Assembly: GCA_900539865.1 (NCBI GenBank)
Contig: UQDS01000002.1
Location: 1 to 64,000 of the forward strand
Length of the DNA: 64,000 nt
From: an uncultured Mollicutes bacterium
GTDB lineage: Bacteria; Bacillota_I; Bacilli_A; RFN20; CAG-288
Reading direction: 5' to 3'
The notes below the pieces were generated by a model that saw only the letters and a list, made by a program, of their open reading frames with translations, was not told the DNA's origin and did not search any database. The position numbers and the translations under genes are program-made. Shown piece after piece: positions 12,578 to 20,453 of the stretch (position 1 is its first letter; each line of letters begins with the position of its first letter).

Positions 12578-14590
12578 TCATTTTTGTACAGCTTCATGGA
12601 TTCTTGCGTCATCAATATAATCTTTAATGACTTCAAGCAATAATTTTTTCACTTCCATAACTGTCATGTCATCCAACGTTGTCGCCGCCATAGTAAAGCG
12701 ACCACCGCCGTGCATTTTTTCCATCAATGTACCGCAATTTACAGTACCATCACTTCGTGCAGAAACTTTGATGCGATGTGGAGTGATGCGACCGATACAG
12801 AAAGAAATAGAAATACCGCGAACAGAAATCGCCTCATCCGCAACACGACTTAACGTAATTTCAGAAACAATGTCGTTATCATCTGAAACAGAGACAAAAA
12901 CATCGCTGAAGGGAACTTCGGAATTATCCAAAATAGCAATCTTTTGACGATATTCTTCAAATTCTTCTTTTAAGAAGTCAACAACTTTGATGGAGTCTGC
13001 ATTCCACAATTTCAATTGCGCTGCTGCTTCGAAAGTAGAGTTAACCGCATGTTCTCTAAAGGAATGAGTATCCAATGAAATACCTGTGAGTAAGAACGTG
13101 GCAGTTCTTTCATCCACATAAATTTGGTTGGGGTTATAGGAAATCAAGGATGTGAGAATTTCAGAAGCGGAGCTTGCAGACGTATCGACATCTTCAAAGA
13201 CTGGGGAATTGACAACAAAAGCGCCAGGTCTGTGGTGATCAATCACAGCGATATTATCAAACTTGTTTACATAATCCGCAAAGATAGAAATCTTTGGATT
13301 AGAGTGATCGACTAAAACCAAAAGCGTTTTATCATGTATGAGAGAATCCAGTTCTTTCATCGTAACGAAAGTCTTTTGAATCTCTTCTTCTTCAAACTCT
13401 AATTCAATTGCACGACGGCATTTATCTTCGACAAGCTGATCTTCAAAACAGATGCGACAAGGTACATTCACTGAGTCACAAAGTGCTTTAACACCTAAAG
13501 CAGAACCCATTGCATCGAAGTCTGCTGTTTGATGTCCCATGACAACAACATTGCGATAGTTTTTCAAAATAGTGATGAAAGAGTTAGATAAAATTCTAGT
13601 TTTTACGCGGTTGCGAGATGGAAGCAAATCCGTTTTTCCGCCGAAGAACTGCAAAGGTTGACCGTGGTTGTCCACGACAGTCTGGTCACCACCTCTACTG
13701 AGAGCAACATCGAGCGCGGAAGAAGCCATCGATGCTAATTTAGCATAATCCGGAAAGCCTAATGCAACACCGATTGATAATGTAAAGCCATGAGAATAGC
13801 GTTTGGCAACTTGACTGACAATGGAGAATTTTTCATTGTATACCTTTTCGTAATTCTCTTTGGTAGTGATGAAGAAATAACGATCATCTTTCAATTTGCG
13901 AAGCATCGCATTAATCTTCGTGGCAAAATCAGTAATCATATCGTGGACAGCGTTTTGCATTTCGACGAATTTCGTATCATCGTTGACATTCATTTGAACA
14001 TCATAGTAATTGTCGATTGCGATATATCCAATGACCGGGGATTGCTTTTGATTGTAATTGTAGATGTTAGCAAAGTCTGTAATATCTCTAAAGATAAACA
14101 ATCTTGCTTCCGGAATGAATTCCACTTCGTAAGTTCTATTATCTCTTAAGACACGCGGATGGTCGCTTCCTCTTTGATAATTTGGATCAGCAAACATATT
14201 TAACTTAGGAAAAACTTCAAAGATGTTTTCATCGACAAGATCATTAAAGCGAGAAGCTAAGAAATCATTGATCCATAAGACAGTATTGTTATGATCACAG
14301 ACAGCCAAACCGATTTGACCGAAATTGTAAGCTTCATTGATGTCGGTTCCAATGATGGATCCCGCCTTCATTTCTGTAAGACCTTTATGACGGCGGAAAA
14401 GAACATTAAATCCTAAGGCTAAGAAGTAATCGACAAGGCAGAACAAACAAGCGATACCGATTGCAATATAGCGAAAGTATAAAAACTCAGGACATATAAA
14501 AGTAACAGCGACAAAAGTTGCTAAAATCACCACTTCAATCGATAAGACAATCGCTAAGCTTTTGCGTTGTTTTGAAAACAATTTATTCAT
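12578..14590 (-). CDS. gdpP: Cyclic-di-AMP phosphodiesterase GdpP
   Basis: A membrane enzyme of 670 residues that degrades c-di-AMP. It has two N-terminal transmembrane helices (about 10-60), a PAS-like region, a degenerate GGDEF domain (no GGDEF motif; GGDQ is seen) and a C-terminal DHH/DHHA1 domain. DHH motifs are visible as MGHQTADFDAMGSALG, LVDHSNP and VIDHHRPGAF. In the DHHA1 motif the segment reads MHGGGRFTMAA, where most relatives have GGGH; this is a single substitution of His by Arg. It is first in the operon with rplI, dnaB, walJ and rlmH, under an extended -10 promoter. Confidence 0.95.
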   Translation of the reverse strand: MNKLFSKQRKSLAIVLSIEVVILATFVAVTFICPEFLYFRYIAIGIACLFCLVDYFLALGFNVLFRRHKGLTEMKAGSIIGTDINEAYNFGQIGLAVCDHNNTVLWINDFLASRFNDLVDENIFEVFPKLNMFADPNYQRGSDHPRVLRDNRTYEVEFIPEARLFIFRDITDFANIYNYNQKQSPVIGYIAIDNYYDVQMNVNDDTKFVEMQNAVHDMITDFATKINAMLRKLKDDRYFFITTKENYEKVYNEKFSIVSQVAKRYSHGFTLSIGVALGFPDYAKLASMASSALDVALSRGGDQTVVDNHGQPLQFFGGKTDLLPSRNRVKTRILSNSFITILKNYRNVVVMGHQTADFDAMGSALGVKALCDSVNVPCRICFEDQLVEDKCRRAIELEFEEEEIQKTFVTMKELDSLIHDKTLLVLVDHSNPKISIFADYVNKFDNIAVIDHHRPGAFVVNSPVFEDVDTSASSASEILTSLISYNPNQIYVDERTATFLLTGISLDTHSFREHAVNSTFEAAAQLKLWNADSIKVVDFLKEEFEEYRQKIAILDNSEVPFSDVFVSVSDDNDIVSEITLSRVADEAISVRGISISFCIGRITPHRIKVSARSDGTVNCGTLMEKMHGGGRFTMAATTLDDMTVMEVKKLLLEVIKDYIDDARIHEAVQK

Positions 14591-14627
14591 CGATAATCCT
14601 CCCAGACATACCTAGGGCAGTATAAAA

Positions 14628-14636
14628 ATTATATCA
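14628..14636 (-). promoter_or_regulatory. Extended -10 promoter of the gdpP operon
   Basis: On the minus strand TGATATAAT lies about 38 nt upstream of the gdpP start codon. It matches a TGn extended -10 element. A ribosome binding site GGGAGG follows near the ATG. Confidence 0.5.
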
Positions 14637-14743
14637 AATAATATATATATATTTAACTAAGAATGTTTAACCTATCTATAAAATTTCTTTTTTTCTTGTA
14701 TAAAGACAAACACAAAACCTTTTTTATTACCATTACGAAATGA

Positions 14744-15379
14744 TCACAAGGTGTTTTTATGTGTGTTTTTTGCAAGTATTACTCCTTTGATCTTTTTGCT
14801 GTAGCATTTTTTTAAACATTCATACGACTGACGAAACGTCTCGCCTGTTGTCATGACATCATCAAATAAAATGATTCCTTTTGTTGCAGATAAATCCACC
14901 GTTTCGTCCAACGTGATTTTTTGAGAGGAAAAGCGAGAGAGATATTTTTTTGATTTTTGCTCTTCTTCCTCTCCTTTTATCAGACAATCTAAAACCGGAA
15001 AGCCTTGGCTTTCTAATATCAAAGACAATGCTTTAAAACCGCGTTCTTCGTTCTTCTTCTTTGTTGAAGGACAAGGGACAAAAGTATAATGGGAAGAATA
15101 CATTTTGAGAAAAAGATAAAATGGAGAAAGAAAACACGGTGCCAATGCAACGTCATAATACTCTTTATAATATTTTAACCATTCCTTAATTTTCCCCTGA
15201 TATGTGCTAAGAAATAATACTTTGCTATCAAAAAATTTCTCTTCTTCCAGCAACATCTCCACCCCTTTTAAACATTCATCGCAAAGGAGAATCTCTCGCT
15301 CCATCACCTTGCGATAAAAACTAGGGTAAAACTTCTGAAAACAAGCTTTACACAAGATTGGCTTTTCGATTATGTCCAT
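14744..15379 (-). CDS. comFC: ComFC-type phosphoribosyltransferase-like competence protein
   Basis: A cytoplasmic protein of 211 residues needed for DNA uptake in naturally competent relatives. It begins with a Cys-rich segment (CKACFQKF...CDECLKG) and ends in a type I phosphoribosyltransferase fold with the PRPP-loop motif GIILFDDVMTTGETF. I start it at 15379, with GAGGT about 10 nt before; a start 11 codons further upstream has no such site. It overlaps the 3' end of comFA by 32 nt, the comF operon arrangement. Confidence 0.9.
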   Translation of the reverse strand: MDIIEKPILCKACFQKFYPSFYRKVMEREILLCDECLKGVEMLLEEEKFFDSKVLFLSTYQGKIKEWLKYYKEYYDVALAPCFLSPFYLFLKMYSSHYTFVPCPSTKKKNEERGFKALSLILESQGFPVLDCLIKGEEEEQKSKKYLSRFSSQKITLDETVDLSATKGIILFDDVMTTGETFRQSYECLKKCYSKKIKGVILAKNTHKNTL

Positions 15380-16526
15380 GAATGATTGACCTCGCTTTTT
15401 TAATTTCATCATTCTCTTCCTGACAAAGAAAATATACCTCTCCTAAAGGAGCGTCTATTTTTCGACCGGCTCTACCTGCAATTTGAACTAAACTTTGCGC
15501 ATCATAAACATCATGATCTGCTCGATAAACGATCACTTGTAAATTTTTTACTGTGACTCCTCTTTCTAGAATCGATGTCGTTACAAGATAGGAAAGCTCT
15601 CCGCTTTTGAATCGCTCAATCGAAAGTCTTCGACTCTCTTCTTTAGAAGAGACAAACATACCTCTTTTAAAAAATAGAGATAGCAATGAAAAAAGCTGTT
15701 TTCCTACAGCAATTGTCGGAACAAAAACAAAAACCGGTTTTTGTTCTCGGTGATACGAGAATAATAAACGAATTACCAAAATAGGAAGAGACAAAGGAGA
15801 ACGAACAACGATATGCGGTTCTGGTAAAGGTTTTCCATGATACCTTTCGTCAAGATGTAAAATACTACCTTTGTGTTTCAAAATTTCATCTTTGTCCATC
15901 GGACTAGGGGTGGCAGATAAAAGCACATAATTTCCCGAGACACTCTGATAAAAGAAATGCTTTAAAATTTCATTTCCGGCATAGGGAAAAGCATCGATTT
16001 CATCAAAGATCAATAGGTCAAAATATTTTTCATAACGATACAGTTGATGTGCAGTTAAAACAATGATGTCACCTTCTAGCACTTGATTGTGTTCTCCATA
16101 CACTCCAATCACTTTTGCGTTTTTAAACGCCTCTTTCATTCGAGGCATTAAGTCGATGACAACGTCTTTTCTGGGTGTTGCAAAGCCAACATGCCCTCCC
16201 TTAAGCAAAACCATTTCCATCGTTTGATAGACCAACTCTGTCTTTCCAGCACCGGTAACTGCATGAATCAACACATTTTCACCCGCTTGTATCATCTCTT
16301 TCACTGCATCGGAAATTTCTTTTTGTTTCAAACTCAAAGGATAGGAAAGTTCTAGTCGTATTCCTTTTTTCACTTGATAATTCCTATCTGCCATTTTTCC
16401 CTGAAAAGAAATACATGCTCGACAATAGCATTGCCCGTTTCTTACACCGATTTTTTCCGGATCCTTGTTTCCGCAACGCGGACAAATAAAAACATGTTCC
16501 ATCACCACACATTGGTAACGAAACAT
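15348..16526 (-). CDS. comFA: ComFA-type DNA translocase helicase
   Basis: A superfamily-2 ATPase, 392 residues (384 if the second ATG at 16502 is used), thought to drive single-stranded DNA across the membrane during transformation. An N-terminal four-Cys zinc motif (CPRCGN...CYCRAC) precedes Walker A HAVTGAGKTELVY, the DEAD-like box FDEIDAFPY, motif III LLSATPS and a helicase C domain with the QIAGRAGRK motif. It is shorter than the Bacillus protein. Both candidate starts have weak ribosome binding sites. comFC follows with overlap. No comEA/comEC is in the window. Confidence 0.93.
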   Translation of the reverse strand: MFRYQCVVMEHVFICPRCGNKDPEKIGVRNGQCYCRACISFQGKMADRNYQVKKGIRLELSYPLSLKQKEISDAVKEMIQAGENVLIHAVTGAGKTELVYQTMEMVLLKGGHVGFATPRKDVVIDLMPRMKEAFKNAKVIGVYGEHNQVLEGDIIVLTAHQLYRYEKYFDLLIFDEIDAFPYAGNEILKHFFYQSVSGNYVLLSATPSPMDKDEILKHKGSILHLDERYHGKPLPEPHIVVRSPLSLPILVIRLLFSYHREQKPVFVFVPTIAVGKQLFSLLSLFFKRGMFVSSKEESRRLSIERFKSGELSYLVTTSILERGVTVKNLQVIVYRADHDVYDAQSLVQIAGRAGRKIDAPLGEVYFLCQEENDEIKKARSIIHGHNRKANLV

Positions 16527-16550
16527 GCTTTTTTCTAAAAATTTAATGTA

Positions 16551-17282
16551 TTACCACAAAAGATCTTGATCGTAAAGAGCGATGACTTCATCATATCCTG
16601 AGACAGTGAGATGCGGAAATGAATCTATCTCTGGATGTCTGGCAAATTCTGTCTCTTCATTGCGAAGACGGTGATTTAACCAGATCGATTTTTTAAATCC
16701 TGCGTGATTAGAACCAAAGGCATCTTGATAAAAAGCATCGCCGATAAATATACTTTCCTTTATATTTCGTTTTGTTTTACTTAACGCCACATGGAAAAAG
16801 TCCTCGTTTGGTTTTTTTACGCCGTAATCTTTGCTTGCAAAAACATAAGAAAAATCATGTCCTGGCAAATATTTTTGTAACACTTTTCGAGTGTCTTCCT
16901 CATCATAGATTGTATTGGAAATAACGCCGTAAAACACGCCATCTCTTTCTAACCGATTTAAAAATTGATCTACATTTTTAACAGCAGAAGGTGACAAGTG
17001 AAACAAAACTTCATGGCCGCATTCCTCTACAGGACAATCTAATAATATCTGATAACGGTCTACTAAAATTCGGTGGATACAAGCGATTGAAATTTCATAC
17101 ATCAAACCCGAAGAATAATATTGGTGCAAAAATCTTTCACTATAAAGAAACACTTCTTCCCACGGGATATCTTCTTTATTCAAACAATGATCCATCAGGG
17201 GGCGAATATTCCACAATTCATCCTCTTTTTTAAAGTAAACTAATGTATCCCAGCAATCAAAGAATACAGAGCGTTCATTCAT
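16551..17282 (-). CDS. HAD-superfamily hydrolase
   Basis: A cytoplasmic phosphatase-like protein of 243 residues. Motif I is FFDCWDTLVYF (nucleophile Asp, then D-T), motif II Ser is in GVISNTIYD, the motif III Lys is in YGVKKPNEDFF, and motif IV is FIGDAFYQDAFGSNHAG. The cap domain inserted after motif I is all-helical, like haloacid dehalogenases and pyrophosphatases. The substrate cannot be inferred. The start has GAGGTGA upstream. It lies upstream of comFA on the same strand with a 24-nt gap. Confidence 0.88.
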   Translation of the reverse strand: MNERSVFFDCWDTLVYFKKEDELWNIRPLMDHCLNKEDIPWEEVFLYSERFLHQYYSSGLMYEISIACIHRILVDRYQILLDCPVEECGHEVLFHLSPSAVKNVDQFLNRLERDGVFYGVISNTIYDEEDTRKVLQKYLPGHDFSYVFASKDYGVKKPNEDFFHVALSKTKRNIKESIFIGDAFYQDAFGSNHAGFKKSIWLNHRLRNEETEFARHPEIDSFPHLTVSGYDEVIALYDQDLLW

Positions 17283-17446
17283 ATAATCACCTCATCTTTC
17301 TAACAAAAACAACTATGCTCAATTTCCACTTTCCATTTTACTTGTATTCACACTTATATTCAATATATTTTTAATTAGCAACTTTATATTATTACATGTG
17401 TTAGGCATGTTAGGTATCATTTTTGTTCTCATAAATGAGAAAAAAA

Positions 17447-17575
17447 TTGCCTTTCTTAAGCCAGTAGAGTAAAATAACAATAGCTTAATTGCAAAAATAA
17501 GTCCCATTGAATAGCACACGGAAAAGCCCATTTGATTATTAAAGAACATTTGGGCTTTTCTCTTTTTATTTTTAT
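17447..17575 (+). ncRNA. Candidate small RNA or attenuated leader
   Basis: A promoter-like pair TTGCCT (17447-17452), 17 nt, TAAAAT (17470-17475) is followed about 45 nt later by a hairpin with a perfect 10-bp stem (17521-17530 with 17551-17560), then a T-rich tract. No open reading frame fits between them. It could end a short RNA of about 90 nt or act as an attenuator in the leader of the gene at 17746. I do not recognise a known RNA family. Confidence 0.4.
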
Positions 17576-17745
17576 GGGTTTCTTCTTGCTTGAACACTTT
17601 TATGCCATCACATGATTGCTTAAAGTTGTTTTCTTTAAAATTAGTTAAAAATATATCTAATTTTGTTGTAAATATAATCTTATGAGTGATACACTATAAA
17701 CAAGACATCTCATCTTCATTGTCATTCCATAATAAGGAGGGCTTA

Positions 17746-20094
17746 ATGGCAAAAAAAGAGCTTGCCGCCCCGGCAAAAAGGGGAAGTAAAGTCATTAAAG
17801 TCATCAACGTCATTTTTTGGATCAATTTGGTCCTTCTGGTGTTAGTTGGTGTCTTTGTCTGCATGGCTTATACAATTCCTTGTTTACATGACGCTTTAAT
17901 CCACTGGAGTGTCGCAGACAATTTTGTTCAGTGGTTGGTTCCACAGGTAAAGACGCAATTGGTAGATTTAATGCATCTTCCATTCCCTGCCCGCTCCTTG
18001 ACTGAAGTGCAAACTTCTATCTTGTACACCGGTATTTGGGGATTATATATCTTTACTTGGTTCTGGTTAATGTACCTGCCCTTTGTCGTCAAGGACAAAG
18101 CAAAGCGAAAAGGCGTAACCAGCAAATGGCATTTTGCTCTTTGCTACATCAGTTCCATCATCGCTCTTCTATTCTTTGTTGGATATGTAGCCTTCCCCTA
18201 TCAGAACACTACAATGTCCTGGTTGAATGGTTACTTCACATTGATGTATCGCTGGATCGATTTATTCAAGGCTGGTGGACCGATGGCTTGGTTCTCCATC
18301 CCTGGTTACTTAACCAACCCATTCACATTGGCTGGAATCTTTGTACTCTTAGCATTCATTATCGTTGACATTTGTCTCTTAGTACCGGTTAGATTCGGTC
18401 CCAAGAAGGCTGCTGTCCCTGCTATTGGCGAACCTCTCCCCGATTTCGTCCCTGTTGCTGTTAGCGGAGTAGATAATAGCACTGTTCCCGTGGCGGTCAC
18501 CGCTACCCCTGTCGTAGTCGAAAAGAAAGAGAAACTCATTCCTACAATCCGTGAGCTTGCCGTTCTTAACTCATTGGAACCGATTGAGCCTTCTCCGGTA
18601 TCAAACCTACCCGGCCTCTATGACACCGATATCGAGAAACTCGTAAATCTTCTCGAACCGCAGATTGATTCATCTCTCATCTGCAACGATGGCGTAGAGG
18701 CATATTACGAAAACGAGTACCATGAATCTATTCTTCCTGGCATCGACGAATGGGATGCAAATCCTTGGATAGACGAAGAAAACGTCGTCATCAACGTCGC
18801 TGAAGAAAAAGAACCCGAAATTGTCATCCCTGAACCGATTCTTCCTGAAGAAAAAGATGAAATTGTCGTCGAAGCAAAAGAAGAAGTTACGGAAACCGCA
18901 GCACCTGTCATCATTCCTGTCCCTGTTGAAGAGACAAACGATGTTGTTGCTGATGATTCCCCGAAAGGATTCATCATCCTTAACGATAACTCTCACGAAA
19001 AGGTATCCGCTCCGGAAGTTTCCAAAGATAACCTTTGGATCATTCCGAGTTATGTTGAAACTGACGAACCCATCGTTGAAGAAACTGTCCATGAAGAAAA
19101 GACAGTCGAAGAACCCGTCGTTGAAGAAGTCACTGGCTTCATCACTCTCAATGACAACGGCCATTACGATAATTTAATTATCATCGATAATGAGCGTGAT
19201 CAGAAAGAGGCGGAAGAAACTTCGCGTATCGACTTCCAAACAATCTTAGTCGATAACACACACGAAGAAGTGATTTCACAAACCTATTTGAAAGATAACT
19301 ATTGGAACATTCCTGGTTATGTCCCCGCAAAGCCTGTCACCCCGAATAAACCTGTTGCAAGTGTCAAACAAGTTGAACTGAAAAAGGTAAATATTCCGAC
19401 AGCGCCTGCAAACAAGCCGAAGATTGCACCGATTGCTCCTGTCATCAAAGAAGCACCGGTGGAAGAAGCTCCTGTCGAGGAAGTGAAGAAGCCGATTATC
19501 CCAATTGTCGCTCCGCTTCACTCCACAGAAAAATCTCGTCACGAAAAGATCCAAGTTGTCGAAGCTAAGAAGGTTCCCTTCAGCCTTAGACATTACAAGA
19601 TCAAAACATACGCTGGCGATCTTAGTCCACAAGAAGCTTTCGAAAAAGGTATCACCAAGGTTCAGCCAATCGCTGTTCCGATCTTCAACAACCAGTCGAT
19701 TACTTCCGATTGGAAGGAAAAGAGACGTCAAGACGATATTCGCAAGAATGGTTATGTAAATGTCAGCCAAGTTGAACACTTGGACGGACATGCTAACATC
19801 TCCTCGGTAAATCCCGCTATCGCAGCTCCTACTTCTATCCGTGAAATGGTCAAGGCCCAGAAGAAGAACACTGTTCAAGTCGAAGAGGAAAAGAAGGAAG
19901 AGTTCAAACTCGCCAAACCGACCGCTCCGATCAACTTCAAGCCTGTTGAACCAATGAAGAAAGAAGAAGAAAAGAAGGAAGAACCTGTTAACAACAACGT
20001 TGTCAAACCGGTCATGATTAAACCTTTAGCTCCGTTGGCAAAACCGAACAAACGTCCTGACATCAAACCGATCGATCCCTTGAAGAAGAAGTAA
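17746..20094 (+). CDS. Unrecognised four-helix membrane protein with long repetitive tail
   Basis: 782 residues from ATG 17746 (AAGGAGG upstream); an earlier in-frame ATG at 17686 lacks a ribosome binding site. Four hydrophobic helices lie at about 18-42, 93-115, 129-150 and 193-215. The basic N-terminus and the KDKAKRK loop between helices 2 and 3 suggest both ends are cytoplasmic. Residues 217-782 form an acidic, Pro/Val/Glu-rich, probably disordered tail. A motif pair repeats in it: GFIILNDNSHE...KDNLWIIPSYV (about 408-437), a half copy GFITLNDNGHYDN (about 464), and ILVDNTHEE...KDNYWNIPGYV (about 498-527). The final 250 residues are Lys/Pro-rich and end KPIDPLKKK. Codon use is richer in C-ending codons than its neighbours, suggesting high expression. 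I know no family for it; a scaffold or envelope role is a guess. Confidence 0.85.
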   Translation: MAKKELAAPAKRGSKVIKVINVIFWINLVLLVLVGVFVCMAYTIPCLHDALIHWSVADNFVQWLVPQVKTQLVDLMHLPFPARSLTEVQTSILYTGIWGLYIFTWFWLMYLPFVVKDKAKRKGVTSKWHFALCYISSIIALLFFVGYVAFPYQNTTMSWLNGYFTLMYRWIDLFKAGGPMAWFSIPGYLTNPFTLAGIFVLLAFIIVDICLLVPVRFGPKKAAVPAIGEPLPDFVPVAVSGVDNSTVPVAVTATPVVVEKKEKLIPTIRELAVLNSLEPIEPSPVSNLPGLYDTDIEKLVNLLEPQIDSSLICNDGVEAYYENEYHESILPGIDEWDANPWIDEENVVINVAEEKEPEIVIPEPILPEEKDEIVVEAKEEVTETAAPVIIPVPVEETNDVVADDSPKGFIILNDNSHEKVSAPEVSKDNLWIIPSYVETDEPIVEETVHEEKTVEEPVVEEVTGFITLNDNGHYDNLIIIDNERDQKEAEETSRIDFQTILVDNTHEEVISQTYLKDNYWNIPGYVPAKPVTPNKPVASVKQVELKKVNIPTAPANKPKIAPIAPVIKEAPVEEAPVEEVKKPIIPIVAPLHSTEKSRHEKIQVVEAKKVPFSLRHYKIKTYAGDLSPQEAFEKGITKVQPIAVPIFNNQSITSDWKEKRRQDDIRKNGYVNVSQVEHLDGHANISSVNPAIAAPTSIREMVKAQKKNTVQVEEEKKEEFKLAKPTAPINFKPVEPMKKEEEKKEEPVNNNVVKPVMIKPLAPLAKPNKRPDIKPIDPLKKK

Positions 20095-20100
20095 ATTATA

Positions 20101-20132
20101 AGAGCTTTGGTTTGACCAAAGCTCTTTTTTTA
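20101..20132 (+). terminator. Terminator of the 782-residue protein gene
   Basis: AGAGCTTTGG (20101-20110) pairs perfectly with CCAAAGCTCT (20116-20125) around TTTGA, followed by a run of T. It lies 6 nt after the stop codon. Confidence 0.95.
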
Positions 20133-20204
20133 ATGCTGGCTTCTCATTTCATCCTCTTTCCTTTTTTATATCGAATACAAATTGATAATTTTCTGCGAAA
20201 CTCC

Positions 20205-20233
20205 TTGATATAACGTTTTATAAATGATACAAT
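20205..20233 (+). promoter_or_regulatory. Promoter of tRNA-Pro
   Basis: TTGATA (20205-20210), a 17-nt spacer and TACAAT (20228-20233) precede the tRNA by 13 nt. Confidence 0.8.
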
Positions 20234-20246
20234 AACAAGGCTAAAT

Positions 20247-20323
20247 TGAGGCGTGGTGCAGCTTGGTAGCACGCTTGGTTCGGGACCAAGAGGTCATGGG
20301 TTCAAATCCCATCGCTTCAACCA
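20247..20323 (+). tRNA. tRNA-Pro (anticodon CGG)
   Basis: A 77-nt tRNA with encoded CCA. The acceptor TGAGGCG pairs with CGCTTCA (one G-U), the anticodon stem is CTTGG/CCAAG with loop TTCGGGA giving CGG for CCG codons, and the T-arm is ATGGG-TTCAAAT-CCCAT. It has its own promoter and terminator. Confidence 0.95.
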
Positions 20324-20335
20324 TTGTAATCATTG

Positions 20336-20370
20336 TCGGGACTCTAACGGAGTTCCGATTTTTATTTTTA
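20336..20370 (+). terminator. Terminator of tRNA-Pro
   Basis: TCGGGACTC pairs with GAGTTCCGA (one G-U) around TAACG, followed by TTTTTATTTTTA. Confidence 0.85.
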
Positions 20371-20409
20371 TCTTACTACTCACCCTAAAAACAAGCATTT
20401 CTTATACAA

Positions 20410-20440
20410 AAAAACTCCAAAGTCTTTCTTTGGAGTTTTT
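20410..20440 (-). terminator. Terminator of the type IV pilus operon
   Basis: A 13-bp perfect stem (20410-20422 with 20428-20440) with flanking A and T runs, 13 nt beyond the pilB stop codon. The symmetry suggests it can work in both directions. Confidence 0.85.
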
Positions 20441-20453
20441 TATTGAACAATCG

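Noticed and set aside
17319..17597. Open frame of 92 codons on the minus strand
   Set aside because: It spans a plus-strand terminator hairpin and has no ribosome binding site or known similarity.
18670..19164. Long antisense frames inside the 782-residue protein gene
   Set aside because: They are complements of the acidic repeat codons (poly Phe/Asp/Ser translations) and lack ribosome binding sites.
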